NCBI RefSeq assembly: GCF_022835675.1
Contig: NZ_BQUT01000005.1
Coordinates: forward strand, 805,571-869,570
Length of the DNA: 64,000 bases
Origin: Companilactobacillus sp. RD055328
Lineage (GTDB): Bacteria > Bacillota > Bacilli > Lactobacillales > Lactobacillaceae
Reading direction: 5' to 3'
Below the pieces are notes generated by a model, which did not search any database, was not told the origin of the DNA, and saw only the letters and a list, made by a program, of their open reading frames with translations. A program made the position numbers and the translations under genes. Each line of letters begins with the position of its first letter. The stretch's first letter is position 1. This document shows, piece by piece, positions 44,652 through 53,589 of the stretch.

Positions 44652-44754
44652 ATCTTCTTCCTTTAATGTTTATTTATTAACTATTATTGTATTTTACATT
44701 AAAGTTATACGTTTTTAAAGATATGAATCGAATTATTTTTAATATTAATAAATT

Positions 44755-44767
44755 AATGTTCGTGTTT
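44755..44767 (-). promoter_or_regulatory. Candidate PurR box upstream of the purine salvage operon
   Basis: The minus strand reads AAACACGAACATT, matching 11 of 13 positions of the AWWWCCGAACWWT box known from Bacillus and Lactococcus. It is about 104 bases before the permease ATG. A second, weaker CGAA-containing site lies near 44723. Confidence 0.35.
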
Positions 44768-44782
44768 TATGATTTTAAACAT

Positions 44783-44811
44783 AAAAAAAGAAGCTAAATA
44801 GCTTCTTTTTT
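44783..44811 (-). terminator. Terminator after the Dyp peroxidase gene
   Basis: AAAAAAGAAGCT pairs with AGCTTCTTTTTT around AAAT. Confidence 0.9.
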
Positions 44812-44814
44812 GTT

Positions 44815-45771
44815 TTATATTTTTCCATCAGCGATTTGTTCAAGTAAATCACGTGAAGGTATAAAGAATAATTGTCCAGACAAAACATCTGAGAACGAAA
44901 GTAAGAAGTCCGCTGTATCAAGCATTTGTTGTAACATCAACTTCGTTACCGACCAATGTCTTGCGTAACCCATGAAGTATGTCCCTGTATTAGCTGATGC
45001 CGGCTCTGAATAAGGAACATTCATACGAATAATCTTTTGTTCTTCGCCATCAATTTCTACTTTAGAACTAACATTATGAGCATTATGGTATTTATCTTCA
45101 TCATCTAATTCAATATCTGTGAATTTCTCACGACCAACTGCTTTTTCTTGTTCTTCGGTCTTCATGTTTTCCCAAAATGCCATATTATGCTTCCATTTTT
45201 GAGCAAAAGCATATGAACCATTAATGAAAAATGGATCTTCATCACCAATAATTGCATAGTCAGCAGCATCTTCAACTGCAGGAGCTTCTGTCCCATCGAT
45301 GAAACCAATAATTGCGCGTCCTTCAAAATAACGGAATCCTTTAGTTTCATCAACTACTGTTGTGTAATCACTTAAAAAGCGCATAAATTGTGTTTGAGCT
45401 TCATAAACAACAGCTTCATTACTGGCTCTTATATGAAAGAAAATATCTCCTTCTGTTGCCGGCATGACATGTTCATCACTCTTCATTTCAGTAAATGTTT
45501 CTAATTCTTTAGGCTTCATAGCTGTTGGGAATAAATAATCCCAAGCCTTGTTACTAAAACCAATAGCAACTTTTAATCCTGACTCCGCAGCTAAATGTGA
45601 ATCACGAATTCTTAACGAGCGAATAATCGCTTGTGATTTGTCCGCAAATTCAGCAATTGCATCACGTTCGCTATCAAAATTTTCACGGTTGAGTTTTAGT
45701 ACAGTGAATTGTACGTGTTCCCCAACGTCTTTCCAAACATCTTGCGCCTTACTTGGGTCAATTGTTAACAT
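44815..45771 (-). CDS. Dyp-type (dye-decolourising) heme peroxidase
   Basis: 318 residues. The GxxDG motif, GFIDGTEAP near residue 155, is the Dyp signature and carries the catalytic Asp. A His near NAHN at about 230 is the likely proximal heme ligand. No Tat signal is present, so this form is cytoplasmic. Many lactobacilli do not make heme, so activity may depend on supplied heme. Ribosome site AGGAGG, 10 bases before the ATG. Confidence 0.93.
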   Translation of the reverse strand: MLTIDPSKAQDVWKDVGEHVQFTVLKLNRENFDSERDAIAEFADKSQAIIRSLRIRDSHLAAESGLKVAIGFSNKAWDYLFPTAMKPKELETFTEMKSDEHVMPATEGDIFFHIRASNEAVVYEAQTQFMRFLSDYTTVVDETKGFRYFEGRAIIGFIDGTEAPAVEDAADYAIIGDEDPFFINGSYAFAQKWKHNMAFWENMKTEEQEKAVGREKFTDIELDDEDKYHNAHNVSSKVEIDGEEQKIIRMNVPYSEPASANTGTYFMGYARHWSVTKLMLQQMLDTADFLLSFSDVLSGQLFFIPSRDLLEQIADGKI

Positions 45772-45891
45772 CTTTCTATATACCTCCTAAAGTCCCTCAA
45801 TTACTCTAGTTATTTAGAATGATTATTAATTAGTTCATCCTACTCATATAATATCATAACTTGGTTATGGAGTTGTCCCTTATTGCATAAT

Positions 45892-45919
45892 AAAAAGTCA
45901 GCTAATTAGCTGACTTTTT
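45892..45919 (-). terminator. Terminator after the SDR gene
   Basis: AAAAAGTCAGCT pairs perfectly with AGCTGACTTTTT around AATT. Confidence 0.92.
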
Positions 45920-46670
45920 ATTTTAAATATTGGCGCAAAATTTCTCGCGCTCGACTTGTACTATATTTTTTCCCACTTAGGCTAACAGTCTTACCCTTGT
46001 CGTTAAAAAACTCTCCTGACATTTGGCTTAATTCATCATCTGTAACAATATCAGCCACAACTTCAACCTTATTATTCTTTACTTTTTTATTCCAAGTAGA
46101 TAAGTCGGATTGAATATCCCCAGGGAAAAATGAGTTCACCGTTGTATTTTGTTCAAATAGTTCATCTGCTAACAACTTCATTAATAATGTTTTGTGCGTT
46201 AATAACCACATGCCACGTTGTGGTTTGGTTAATTGCTTCTCACTAATTGGCACTAATTTGATTGGTAAGGGCTTACCTGTAACAATAAATACTTGTCCAC
46301 CATCCACAAGAGACCCTTTAAGATTCTCAGTTAACCAATAATGGCTTCTTAAATTAACATTAATATTATCTTTAGCTGTCTTAGGAATAATTCCAGCACA
46401 GTGAACCAACACATCTAGTTTTTGATGATCTGCCAAGAATTCTTCAGATAATTTCTTATTGTCTTCTTGATTGGATAAATCACCAATAAGATATGAAATA
46501 TTATCATTTCCAGTTTCATGCATAATTTCCATCAGCGCAGTATTTGCCTTAGTATCATTTCTGCCAATAATAATGACCTTATCCCCTAATTTAGCAAAAC
46601 TCTTAGCAACTGCTTTTCCAACTCCAGAAGTTCCTCCAGAAATCAGAACCGTTCGTTGTTTATTATTCAT
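45918..46670 (-). CDS. SDR-family oxidoreductase-like protein lacking the catalytic Tyr
   Basis: 250 residues with a Rossmann fold: GGTSGVGKAVAKSF near residue 13, GRNDT, and LVHCAGIIP near 88 in place of NNAG. The segment where SDR enzymes have Tyr-x-x-x-Lys reads WLLTHKTLLMKLL, with the Lys kept and the Tyr replaced. It may be a non-catalytic or divergent member. Ribosome site AGAGAGG. It is a single gene. Confidence 0.75.
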   Translation of the reverse strand: MNNKQRTVLISGGTSGVGKAVAKSFAKLGDKVIIIGRNDTKANTALMEIMHETGNDNISYLIGDLSNQEDNKKLSEEFLADHQKLDVLVHCAGIIPKTAKDNINVNLRSHYWLTENLKGSLVDGGQVFIVTGKPLPIKLVPISEKQLTKPQRGMWLLTHKTLLMKLLADELFEQNTTVNSFFPGDIQSDLSTWNKKVKNNKVEVVADIVTDDELSQMSGEFFNDKGKTVSLSGKKYSTSRAREILRQYLK

Positions 46671-46760
46671 AAAAACCTCTCTTTAGTAATAATTTTAACA
46701 CAAAACCTCTGTGTTCTCGGTAATCTATACTAAAGCCTGTCTAAACAAAGGAGATTCTAC

Positions 46761-46931
46761 ATGAAAATAACCATCGATTTACCAAATAACTTAATTAGTT
46801 CTATCAACAAACTCAATCCTTCAAAGAATGAAGATTTAGAGACCTTCATCATTAATTCAGTCACTGATCAAATAATTGATCTGCAAGATATCGAAGATAT
46901 GTATAAAGACTTCAACAAAAAAGCCAACTAA
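46761..46931 (+). CDS. Small ribbon-helix-helix-like protein
   Basis: A 56-residue ORF with a good AAAGGAG site 8 bases before its ATG and its own terminator. KITIDLPNNLISSINKL followed by NEDLETFIINSVTDQI fits the strand-helix-helix order of CopG/Arc-type DNA-binding proteins. These often act as antitoxins or small repressors. No toxin gene lies next to it. A -10-like TATACT is about 40 bases upstream. Confidence 0.65.
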   Translation: MKITIDLPNNLISSINKLNPSKNEDLETFIINSVTDQIIDLQDIEDMYKDFNKKAN

Positions 46932-46944
46932 ATAGTTAGCTTTT
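46917..46944. terminator. Bidirectional terminator around the stop codon of the small RHH gene
   Basis: AAAAAGCCAACTA pairs with TAGTTAGCTTTT (one mismatch); the TAA stop lies in the loop. Its right side overlaps the end of the deformylase gene. Confidence 0.75.
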
Positions 46945-47353
46945 AAATTATGATTCCATCACAGTGATCAACTTCATGTTGAATAATCTGTGCCGTGAAT
47001 CCATTAAATTTTTGATTATGTACATTGAATTTGTCATCAAAGAAAGTTACTGTGATTTCTTCATAACGTGTGGTTGGACGTTGTCCATCTAATGACAAGC
47101 AGCCTTCATCTGTTTCAAAAGGTTTTTGCTTATTACTAATTGTCGGATTATACATAACAACAGACATAATACCCATATCAACAATAATAATCCGCTTATT
47201 AATGCCTATCATGTTGGCAGCCATACCTACACAATGATCCTCATGTTCTTTTAATGTATCTCTTAAGTCCTGTCCAACACTAATATCTGCTGGGGTTGCC
47301 GGCTTTGATTTTTGGTTCAGTTGCAAAACATTTCTATTAATATCTTTAATCAT
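46943..47353 (-). CDS. def: Peptide deformylase
   Basis: Removes the formyl group from new proteins. 136 residues, with the three metal-site motifs: GMAANMIGI near residue 43 (variant of GLAAPQIG), EGCLSLDG near 83 with the Cys ligand, and QHEVDHCDG near 124 with two His ligands and the catalytic Glu. This is the shorter, diverged type; a second deformylase is likely elsewhere. It overlaps the DUF2975 gene by 8 bases. Confidence 0.92.
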   Translation of the reverse strand: MIKDINRNVLQLNQKSKPATPADISVGQDLRDTLKEHEDHCVGMAANMIGINKRIIIVDMGIMSVVMYNPTISNKQKPFETDEGCLSLDGQRPTTRYEEITVTFFDDKFNVHNQKFNGFTAQIIQHEVDHCDGIII

Positions 47354-47816
47354 TACTATCTTCTTTTCTTTGATCTAAGTTACTTCTTAACAAACCTTCT
47401 AATACCCAGCTAATGCTATACACTGTTAGCGCTATACCGAACATCAAGAACCCCAATCCCATAACTCCTGGTGCATCACTTTCTTGAGCAAAGTTATAAA
47501 ACATTGGCAAAATTCCAATCGAAAATATTGTAATAAACAATAAATTAGTAGAAATACGTTTCATCTTTGTTAACGAATCTTCGCTAACTAATTGCCCATG
47601 ATTAATTAAGTTCAACAACTTATACAGAGTGATTCCTGTGCTTAGAGCCAAAATATCAATCAAGTACACCATCACTAATGTTAAATATACTGAATTTTTC
47701 CACATAATATCTGGGTTGCCGAGAACTACAATCATCGTAAAGACTGCTCCCATAATAAAGAATCCTAAAGTTGCTAGAATCACAACTATTTTTAGTAGAT
47801 TAACTCGTTTTCTCAC
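47346..47816 (-). CDS. DUF2975 domain membrane protein
   Basis: 156 residues with four hydrophobic segments (about 9-32, 42-66, 92-108 and 116-140). The segment [26 protein letters not shown] matches the DUF2975 core. Function unknown. It overlaps rlmH by 4 bases upstream and def by 8 bases downstream, so rlmH, this gene and def form one operon. Confidence 0.75.
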   Translation of the reverse strand: MRKRVNLLKIVVILATLGFFIMGAVFTMIVVLGNPDIMWKNSVYLTLVMVYLIDILALSTGITLYKLLNLINHGQLVSEDSLTKMKRISTNLLFITIFSIGILPMFYNFAQESDAPGVMGLGFLMFGIALTVYSISWVLEGLLRSNLDQRKEDSND

Positions 47817-48292
47817 TTGTGATACGTCCTTCCCGCATCAATCATAAATGCGCGATAGATTTGTTCTGCTAATACTAATCTCATTAATTGATGAGGTAAA
47901 GTGAATCTTCCAAAAGATATTTCTGCATCCGCACGCTTTGATAATTCTTGACTAGTTCCTAATGATCCACCAATAACAAACGTAATATCACTTTTACCAT
48001 AGGTAGTAAGATTAGAAATTCTCTCGGATAACTCTTCAGACGAAAGTTGTTCACCTTTAATCGCAAGTAAGAATACATACTCTTTGTCTTTTATCTTTTC
48101 TAGTATTCGTTGTCCTTCTGTTTGTTTGATTTTTTCCATTTCAGTTGTGCTTAGAGACTCTGGAGCTTTCTCATCAGAAACTTCAATTATTTCGAATTTC
48201 CCAAAAGCAGAAAGTCGCTTAGCATATTCAGCAATTCCTTGTTTTAAATACTTCTCTTTTAACTTTCCAACGCCGATTATTTTGATATTCAT
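47813..48292 (-). CDS. rlmH: 23S rRNA (pseudouridine1915-N3)-methyltransferase RlmH
   Basis: 159 residues, typical SPOUT methyltransferase. [21 protein letters not shown] opens the protein. [18 protein letters not shown] near residue 103 forms the SAM-binding knot, and [18 protein letters not shown] near 126 completes it. In related bacteria rlmH lies near the chromosome origin, often beside htrA, which is 3 kb away here behind an inserted WxL locus. Confidence 0.96.
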   Translation of the reverse strand: MNIKIIGVGKLKEKYLKQGIAEYAKRLSAFGKFEIIEVSDEKAPESLSTTEMEKIKQTEGQRILEKIKDKEYVFLLAIKGEQLSSEELSERISNLTTYGKSDITFVIGGSLGTSQELSKRADAEISFGRFTLPHQLMRLVLAEQIYRAFMIDAGRTYHK

Positions 48293-48724
48293 AGTGTCTC
48301 TTTTCCACAGGTCATTAATAAAAAGCGGAGAACAAATTAGTTTTTCTCACTAACTTTTCAAAAATATCTATATGTTGTGTACAAATTTTATTTGTAATAC
48401 CAAATATTCTATCAGAAAAAAAATCAAAAAAATATACCACTTTTTTATCCACATTTAACATAGTTTGTTGACAACTTATGTGAAACGCACGTTAACGTTG
48501 ATATAACAACATTCAGAACGTATGTTTTGTTTGTGAAATCGGCACTTATCCACAAACCAATATCTTGTGTGCAAAACTTTCTATAAAATAAGCATTATAT
48601 CCACAGTGTTCACAGGGTTATCCACAATCAGTGCATAAATAACGACCTCTTATTAACAACTTGACAAAAATTTAAAAACTATACTTCCATAAAAAAACGT
48701 GAAACAGTTTCGCTTCACATTTTT
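48293..48724. other. Gene-free AT-rich region with a DnaA-box cluster
   Basis: There is no ORF. Exact TTATCCACA boxes lie at 48445-48453, 48546-48554 and 48618-48626. One-mismatch boxes are TTTTCCACA (48301-48309) and ATATCCACA (48597-48605). All are on the plus strand. The short palindrome ACGTTAACGT lies at about 48489-48498, and AT-rich tracts flank the boxes. dnaA itself is not in the window. Confidence 0.7.
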
Positions 48725-48727
48725 TTA
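48691..48727 (-). terminator. Terminator of the second WxL locus
   Basis: AAAAAAACGTGAA pairs with TTCACATTTTTTT with one mismatch. Confidence 0.8.
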
Positions 48728-50566
48728 TGCTGGAACATCTCTAATATCCCAACGAATTTGACCGCCGTATGAATCAGCTCGTGCTCCATTTATTATTTTC
48801 ATATAAAGACCGGCATTTCCACCCCAATTGTTAGATACCGAATAATTGTTATCCACATTCTTATGTTTTTCCACAATCGTTGATGTGTCGTTCAACTGAA
48901 AATCACCAATCGCTGACTTATAATGCAATGCATCCTCTAAGACGTGATTGGTAGCAGAACCGGTTAACTCTTTTATTACAGTGACTCCTAATTGCCAATT
49001 TTGTTTTGAAGCTCTTGAATCAGTAATAGTTAACGAACCAGTTACGCTTTGTATAGGGAATGTTTTTTCGGTATAAGGAATTACTAAGTCATTACCAAAA
49101 TTTATTTCAGTCGGCACTTCAGTTATTGAAAGACCACCTTTTTCAACATACTTTGTTGCGAATCTTTGTACTTTTGCTGCGGACAATGCTGTTGCCACTT
49201 CAGGTGGATCACTGCTCCATTTGTTAGTAATTTTACTATTAATTTTTTTGACATTAGAAAAACTAGCAGTTGGATTATTATCATTATCAATATCAGAGCC
49301 CCAGTAAGCTACATCTGTATTCTCAATAGTAAAATCAGTAGCAATTCCTATTGTAGTAATAAACGCTTTGTAATTAGCTCTTCTATTCTTTAAATCTACC
49401 AACTTAGGTCGATTTGCATAGAATTTATTAGTCCCTCCATCAAACGCCATTGCTCCATAGATTCCGTCTGAAGTTGCCTTTAGGGTTGCTCCCGGTTCCA
49501 TAGTAATAGAGTTAATTCCAGTATCCATATTAATAGCAGGATAATCATGGTGATCAGTATTATCTAAGTCCATTGTTGATCCAGCTTTCAAAAGAATGGT
49601 TAATCCTAATGGATATTCTCCAAATGTTACTGCTGTATCACCATTTGCTCGAATAATATCAATCCCCCATTTAACTTTGAAGTTAGCATTGACTCCAATT
49701 GTTATTGCCTTATAAAAGCCCCAAATTGCTGGCCATCCTGCCTTACCGTCGGCATTTTTAGTTGTTGTGAATTCAACATTAGCACCATCGTCTACCAAGA
49801 AATGTCGCTTAAAAGCTGTATCTGTTATTAAGCTAGCAGTCGTATAATCAATTACTGCCCAATCCGTTCCATAGATATTCCCTATATACGTTGCATCTTT
49901 GGCAACAGTAAACTGTCCAAGTTCAAAATTCTCATAATATGTTGAAATATTATTAATTCCACTCATAGTCACTGCGCATTTATGAGCTTGAGCCACTCGA
50001 GAAACAGAATCTTTTTCTGCTGTAATATTACTAAACTCTAAGTCCCACTTACCTTCTCCTATGGTCGCAACATCAACAAAACCTTCTCCATATCGGCTAT
50101 TATTAATATTTGCATTACTCAGCTTAAATGTATGGCTATTCACTAATATCCCCGCAAAACCTAACGAAATAACCTGTGCACCAATGTTCAGTTTATGATT
50201 ATTGGCATTAATCGAAAGATCTCTATTAAGAGAATTAATTCGTTTACTACTTGTACCTATTCCATTAATATCAGCGACTATTTCAACTTGATTAACATTA
50301 TCATTATTCATTGCATCAACAAATTCATCATATGTTGATACAGTTGCTATCGTTTGTTGATTTGGTTCTTCTACTTTTAATTCGTTTTCTTCAACATTAT
50401 TTGTTTCTTCTGAAATTTTCTTTGGAATTTCAGACTCTGGTAACGCTTGGTCCACATCAATTGGTGAATCTTTTACTTCAGTAGATATAACTGGTATAGG
50501 AGATGAAAAAAAGAAGATAAAGTTCATCAAAACAATTCCTAAACTAGCAAATAATTGTTTTTTCAT
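48725..50566 (-). CDS. WxL surface protein with pectate-lyase-like adhesive domain
   Basis: 613 residues. A signal peptide (about 1-28) and an acidic Glu-rich linker (30-75) come first. A beta-helix-like region follows (about 80-460), starting TYDEFVDAMNNDNVNQVEIV as in pectate-lyase-like adhesive domains. The C-terminal WxL domain (about 470-613) has NWQLGVTV and IRWDIRDVP; the second motif is W-D-I. It is probably a wall-bound adhesin. It is co-transcribed with the WxL gene upstream. Ribosome site AGGAGGATAAAG. Confidence 0.85.
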   Translation of the reverse strand: MKKQLFASLGIVLMNFIFFFSSPIPVISTEVKDSPIDVDQALPESEIPKKISEETNNVEENELKVEEPNQQTIATVSTYDEFVDAMNNDNVNQVEIVADINGIGTSSKRINSLNRDLSINANNHKLNIGAQVISLGFAGILVNSHTFKLSNANINNSRYGEGFVDVATIGEGKWDLEFSNITAEKDSVSRVAQAHKCAVTMSGINNISTYYENFELGQFTVAKDATYIGNIYGTDWAVIDYTTASLITDTAFKRHFLVDDGANVEFTTTKNADGKAGWPAIWGFYKAITIGVNANFKVKWGIDIIRANGDTAVTFGEYPLGLTILLKAGSTMDLDNTDHHDYPAINMDTGINSITMEPGATLKATSDGIYGAMAFDGGTNKFYANRPKLVDLKNRRANYKAFITTIGIATDFTIENTDVAYWGSDIDNDNNPTASFSNVKKINSKITNKWSSDPPEVATALSAAKVQRFATKYVEKGGLSITEVPTEINFGNDLVIPYTEKTFPIQSVTGSLTITDSRASKQNWQLGVTVIKELTGSATNHVLEDALHYKSAIGDFQLNDTSTIVEKHKNVDNNYSVSNNWGGNAGLYMKIINGARADSYGGQIRWDIRDVPA

Positions 50567-50585
50567 AACTTTATCCTCCTAATAA

Positions 50586-51311
50586 TTAAGCTGGGGTGTC
50601 ACTTAGTGACCAAACTAATGATCCTGTATATGCTTTAGCTTGTGCTGCTCCTGAAGGAACATATAATTGCACTCCCTTATTCTCATTGGCAGTGCCTGAG
50701 CCGTCGTCAGTTATTGCTCCATATTTTTGAATCCAAGTTAAGTATCCCTGACCACTTACAGCGGTCATAACTGGGACATCACTACCAGGTGTTAAATCTA
50801 ATTTGCCAGTAAATCCAGTCGGAGCTACTTCTGCACTTGGAGATACAATTGATTGATCTTGAATACTAATAATTGCTCCTGTTAAGTCATCAGCTCCGGA
50901 TTTTAACTGGGCCTCTTGCTTCACTGATAACTTCCATCCTAATCTTCCACCACGTTTGTCAGTAACTTGTACATAGTGTGGAACTTCTTTGTCTAAGTCC
51001 CCTTCACTCTTAACTACCATTGGTTTAGCAAATATCGTTTGATTAGCACCAGCTTCAAGCATGGTAGTTCCGAAATCAATACTGATTGGTGCTACATCTA
51101 AACTTAAGACTCCCCCTGTTCCTGGACGTCCTGGGTCAACTGGTTTTGTTGGATCGGTCGGGTCTAATGGCGTGTTTTCTGATGTATCTTCAATAAAAGT
51201 TGCGCTCAAGTTAGTATCTAAACTACCAACTTCTGCGGCGATTGCTGATGATGTTCCCATCAAAGCAACTCCGGTTAATAATACGAGTGAACTTAATTTT
51301 ACTATCGTCAT
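50586..51311 (-). CDS. WxL domain surface protein, second locus
   Basis: 241 residues from ATG 51311, which has GTGAGGATAAG upstream; an ORF start 26 codons earlier is not supported. Signal peptide ends near SSAIAAE. A Pro/Asp linker (DPTDPTKPVDPG) is followed by the WxL domain with GWKLSVKQ and LVWSLSDTPA. It is close in style to copies 5-6 of the large locus. It is the first gene of a two-gene operon. Confidence 0.9.
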   Translation of the reverse strand: MTIVKLSSLVLLTGVALMGTSSAIAAEVGSLDTNLSATFIEDTSENTPLDPTDPTKPVDPGRPGTGGVLSLDVAPISIDFGTTMLEAGANQTIFAKPMVVKSEGDLDKEVPHYVQVTDKRGGRLGWKLSVKQEAQLKSGADDLTGAIISIQDQSIVSPSAEVAPTGFTGKLDLTPGSDVPVMTAVSGQGYLTWIQKYGAITDDGSGTANENKGVQLYVPSGAAQAKAYTGSLVWSLSDTPA

Positions 51312-51333
51312 GATCTTATCCTCACCTTCATTT

Positions 51334-51350
51334 GTTAGACATACTCTAAC
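51334..51350 (-). promoter_or_regulatory. 17-base palindrome in the leader of the second WxL locus
   Basis: GTTAGACATACTCTAAC has perfect 6-base arms around CATAC. It lies 23-39 bases upstream of the ATG at 51311, downstream of the predicted start site. Confidence 0.4.
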
Positions 51351-51360
51351 TATTAACCTA

Positions 51361-51389
51361 ATGATATCAATCAGAAATATATTATGCAA
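51361..51389 (-). promoter_or_regulatory. Promoter of the second WxL locus
   Basis: On the minus strand: -35 TTGCAT (51384-51389), a 17-base spacer and -10 TATCAT (51361-51366). AGGTTAAT follows the -10, as at the first giant WxL gene. Confidence 0.55.
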
Positions 51390-51409
51390 TTTATAACACT
51401 ATTATTATG

Positions 51410-51458
51410 AATAACAAAAAAAGCGATGATATTAATTTATCATCGCTTCTTTGTTATT
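51410..51458 (-). terminator. Terminator after htrA
   Basis: AAGCGATGATA pairs with TATCATCGCTT; outer AATAAC/GTTATT pairing extends the stem. Confidence 0.88.
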
Positions 51459-52660
51459 TAATTAGATTCAACTTCTGTTAGAGTAAGTTCGGTAGTAGCC
51501 TGCTTCCCATCACGGTAATAAGTTACCGTTACCTTATCACCTATGTCATGACTATAAATAATAGAATGTAAGGTTGCTATGCTATCGACTTTTTTGTCAT
51601 CAATCTTAGTAATGACATCATACTTCTTCAATCCTGCTTTACTTGCGGGCGCATTATCTGTTACAGATCCGATAAGAATTCCACCTGTAATACTACTTGG
51701 TAACTTAAAAGTATCACTTTGATCTTGCTTAGAAATTTGATCAAGTGTTAGTGCTCCGATCCCTAAAGATGGCCGCTTCACTTCACCATTCTCAACTAAA
51801 TCATTAATAATCTTTACCACCTCATTACTTGGAATAGCAAATCCCATACCTTCTACTGAAGTTCCATCGTCGCTAGATGCTAACTTCATTGAATTGATTC
51901 CAATAATTTGCCCGCTTGAGTTTACTAATGGACCTCCAGAATTACCCGGATTAATTGCAGCATCAGTTTGTATAACTGTTGCTTGACCAATATCTTGACC
52001 AGTTGTTTGATCTTGAGTCGTTATAGTCCTACTTTTAGAAGATATAATACCTTCGGTAACTGAAGTTGCATAATCACTACCTAAAGGTGAACCAATAGCA
52101 ATTACAGGATCACCTTCGGTAATTTTGTCAGAATCACCAAATTCTGCCGTTGCCGGAACTTCATCTCCTGATATTTCTATAACGGCTAAGTCAGTAACTT
52201 CATCAGTACCAATTAGTTTTCCTTCTGTTTTAGAACCATCCTTAAATATGATTTCTAACTTATCAGCATCGCTAACTACGTGATTATTAGTGACAATATA
52301 TCCTTTACCGTCTTTATTTGAGTATATAGCTCCAGATCCTTCACCATATTTCTCTAACGAATCACTACTTTGAGAACTAGAACTACTTCCTCCGAATAGT
52401 TCGGCTAGACTATCACTAGCAGAGCTTGTTTTCTTTTGATAGTTGATAACAGACACTACCGCACTTGATACACTCTTAAAAGCTGCTCCCATTTGCGTTT
52501 TTGATTTTGTAGTCTCTACTGTTTCTGTTGTACCAGCTTTTTGAGTATTATTTATTGTACTCATATTTCTACTTACGATAACTCCTGATGCTGCACCTCC
52601 AAATAGTGCAGCTACAATGGCAATAATAATTGTTTTTCCAGTTGAATTAATTTTTCCCAT
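51458..52660 (-). CDS. htrA: Serine protease HtrA (DegP-like)
   Basis: Surface quality-control protease, 400 residues. An N-terminal membrane helix (about 8-28) is followed by a Ser-rich spacer. The trypsin-like domain has the His in VTNNHVVSD, the Asp in VTDLAVIEI and the Ser in NPGNSGGPLVNS near residue 240. One C-terminal PDZ domain covers about 310-395. It ends the wal cluster, as is usual in lactobacilli, but has its own terminator boundary after walJ. Confidence 0.95.
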   Translation of the reverse strand: MGKINSTGKTIIIAIVAALFGGAASGVIVSRNMSTINNTQKAGTTETVETTKSKTQMGAAFKSVSSAVVSVINYQKKTSSASDSLAELFGGSSSSSQSSDSLEKYGEGSGAIYSNKDGKGYIVTNNHVVSDADKLEIIFKDGSKTEGKLIGTDEVTDLAVIEISGDEVPATAEFGDSDKITEGDPVIAIGSPLGSDYATSVTEGIISSKSRTITTQDQTTGQDIGQATVIQTDAAINPGNSGGPLVNSSGQIIGINSMKLASSDDGTSVEGMGFAIPSNEVVKIINDLVENGEVKRPSLGIGALTLDQISKQDQSDTFKLPSSITGGILIGSVTDNAPASKAGLKKYDVITKIDDKKVDSIATLHSIIYSHDIGDKVTVTYYRDGKQATTELTLTEVESN

Positions 52661-52759
52661 TATATAAATTCTCCCTTTTGCATGATTACTAATTGTAAGT
52701 TTAAAACTTATAGCTTAAATTTACCTTAAAAAAGCTAAATTTGAAATTTATGAGATTAA

Positions 52760-52790
52760 AAAAACATTAGATCAAATATCTAATGTTTTT
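52760..52790 (-). terminator. Terminator after walJ
   Basis: AAAAACATTAGAT pairs perfectly with ATCTAATGTTTTT around CAAAT. Its end touches the walJ stop codon. Confidence 0.9.
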
Positions 52791-53589
52791 AAATTCCGTA
52801 TAGTGGTTGCGCTTGTTCTGGGTCAGTATCACTAATATGAAAATCATGTTCCACACCTAAATCATGTTTCATCATGTCTTCAGCTACCGTACGATGAGCT
52901 AAATCTTTAAGATTATTATCTGGACTTAAATGTCCTAAAAATATTTGTTTGGTGTTATTGCCAATTATTTCTTCTAAAGTATTAGCTCCATCAAGGTTAG
53001 ACAAATGACCTTGATCGCTCAAGATTCGTTGTTTCAACGACCAAGCGTAGTCACCGTTTCTTAGCATATCTAAATCATGGTTACATTCCATCAAATAAGC
53101 ATCCGCAGATTTAATCGTATTTTTAATACGTTCAGATACATATCCTGTATCAGTCAAAACAGCAAAACTCTTGTTATCATAATGGACTTGATAAAACTGT
53201 GGTTCTGCTGCGTCATGCGACACCCCAAAACTCTCAATATCCAAATCACCAATTGTTAGTGTGCTTCCCATACCAAAAACATACTTGTTTTCACTGGGAA
53301 CTTTCCCAATTTTAGAATTCATAGCATTCCAGGTACCCTCATTAGCATAAATTTGCATATCATACTTACGAGCTAATACACCAACACCTTGAATATGATC
53401 ACTATGCTCATGTGTTACCAAAATTGAGTCCACTTCACTTAGATCTCTATCTATACTCTTCATAGCATTCTCAATTTTTTTACCCGATAAACCAGCATCA
53501 ATCAATATTTTACTATTGGGTGTTTCTATATAAGTAGAATTCCCTTTACTACTGCTCGCTAATACACTTATTTTAAAATCTGAGGTCAC
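52789..53589 (-). CDS. walJ: MBL-fold hydrolase WalJ (YycJ)
   Basis: 266-residue metallo-beta-lactamase-fold protein. The metal motif THEHSDHIQGVG lies near residue 59. SSSKGNSTYIETPN at the N-terminus and FLGHLSPDNN near 217 are typical of YycJ. It is thought to be an exonuclease or nuclease acting in genome maintenance or cell division coordination. It overlaps yycI by 4 bases in the wal operon. Confidence 0.93.
   Translation of the reverse strand: MTSDFKISVLASSSKGNSTYIETPNSKILIDAGLSGKKIENAMKSIDRDLSEVDSILVTHEHSDHIQGVGVLARKYDMQIYANEGTWNAMNSKIGKVPSENKYVFGMGSTLTIGDLDIESFGVSHDAAEPQFYQVHYDNKSFAVLTDTGYVSERIKNTIKSADAYLMECNHDLDMLRNGDYAWSLKQRILSDQGHLSNLDGANTLEEIIGNNTKQIFLGHLSPDNNLKDLAHRTVAEDMMKHDLGVEHDFHISDTDPEQAQPLYGI

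Noticed and set aside
48293-48724. Calling this region oriC outright
   Set aside because: dnaA and dnaN are not in the window and skew was not computed; only the DnaA-box cluster can be supported.
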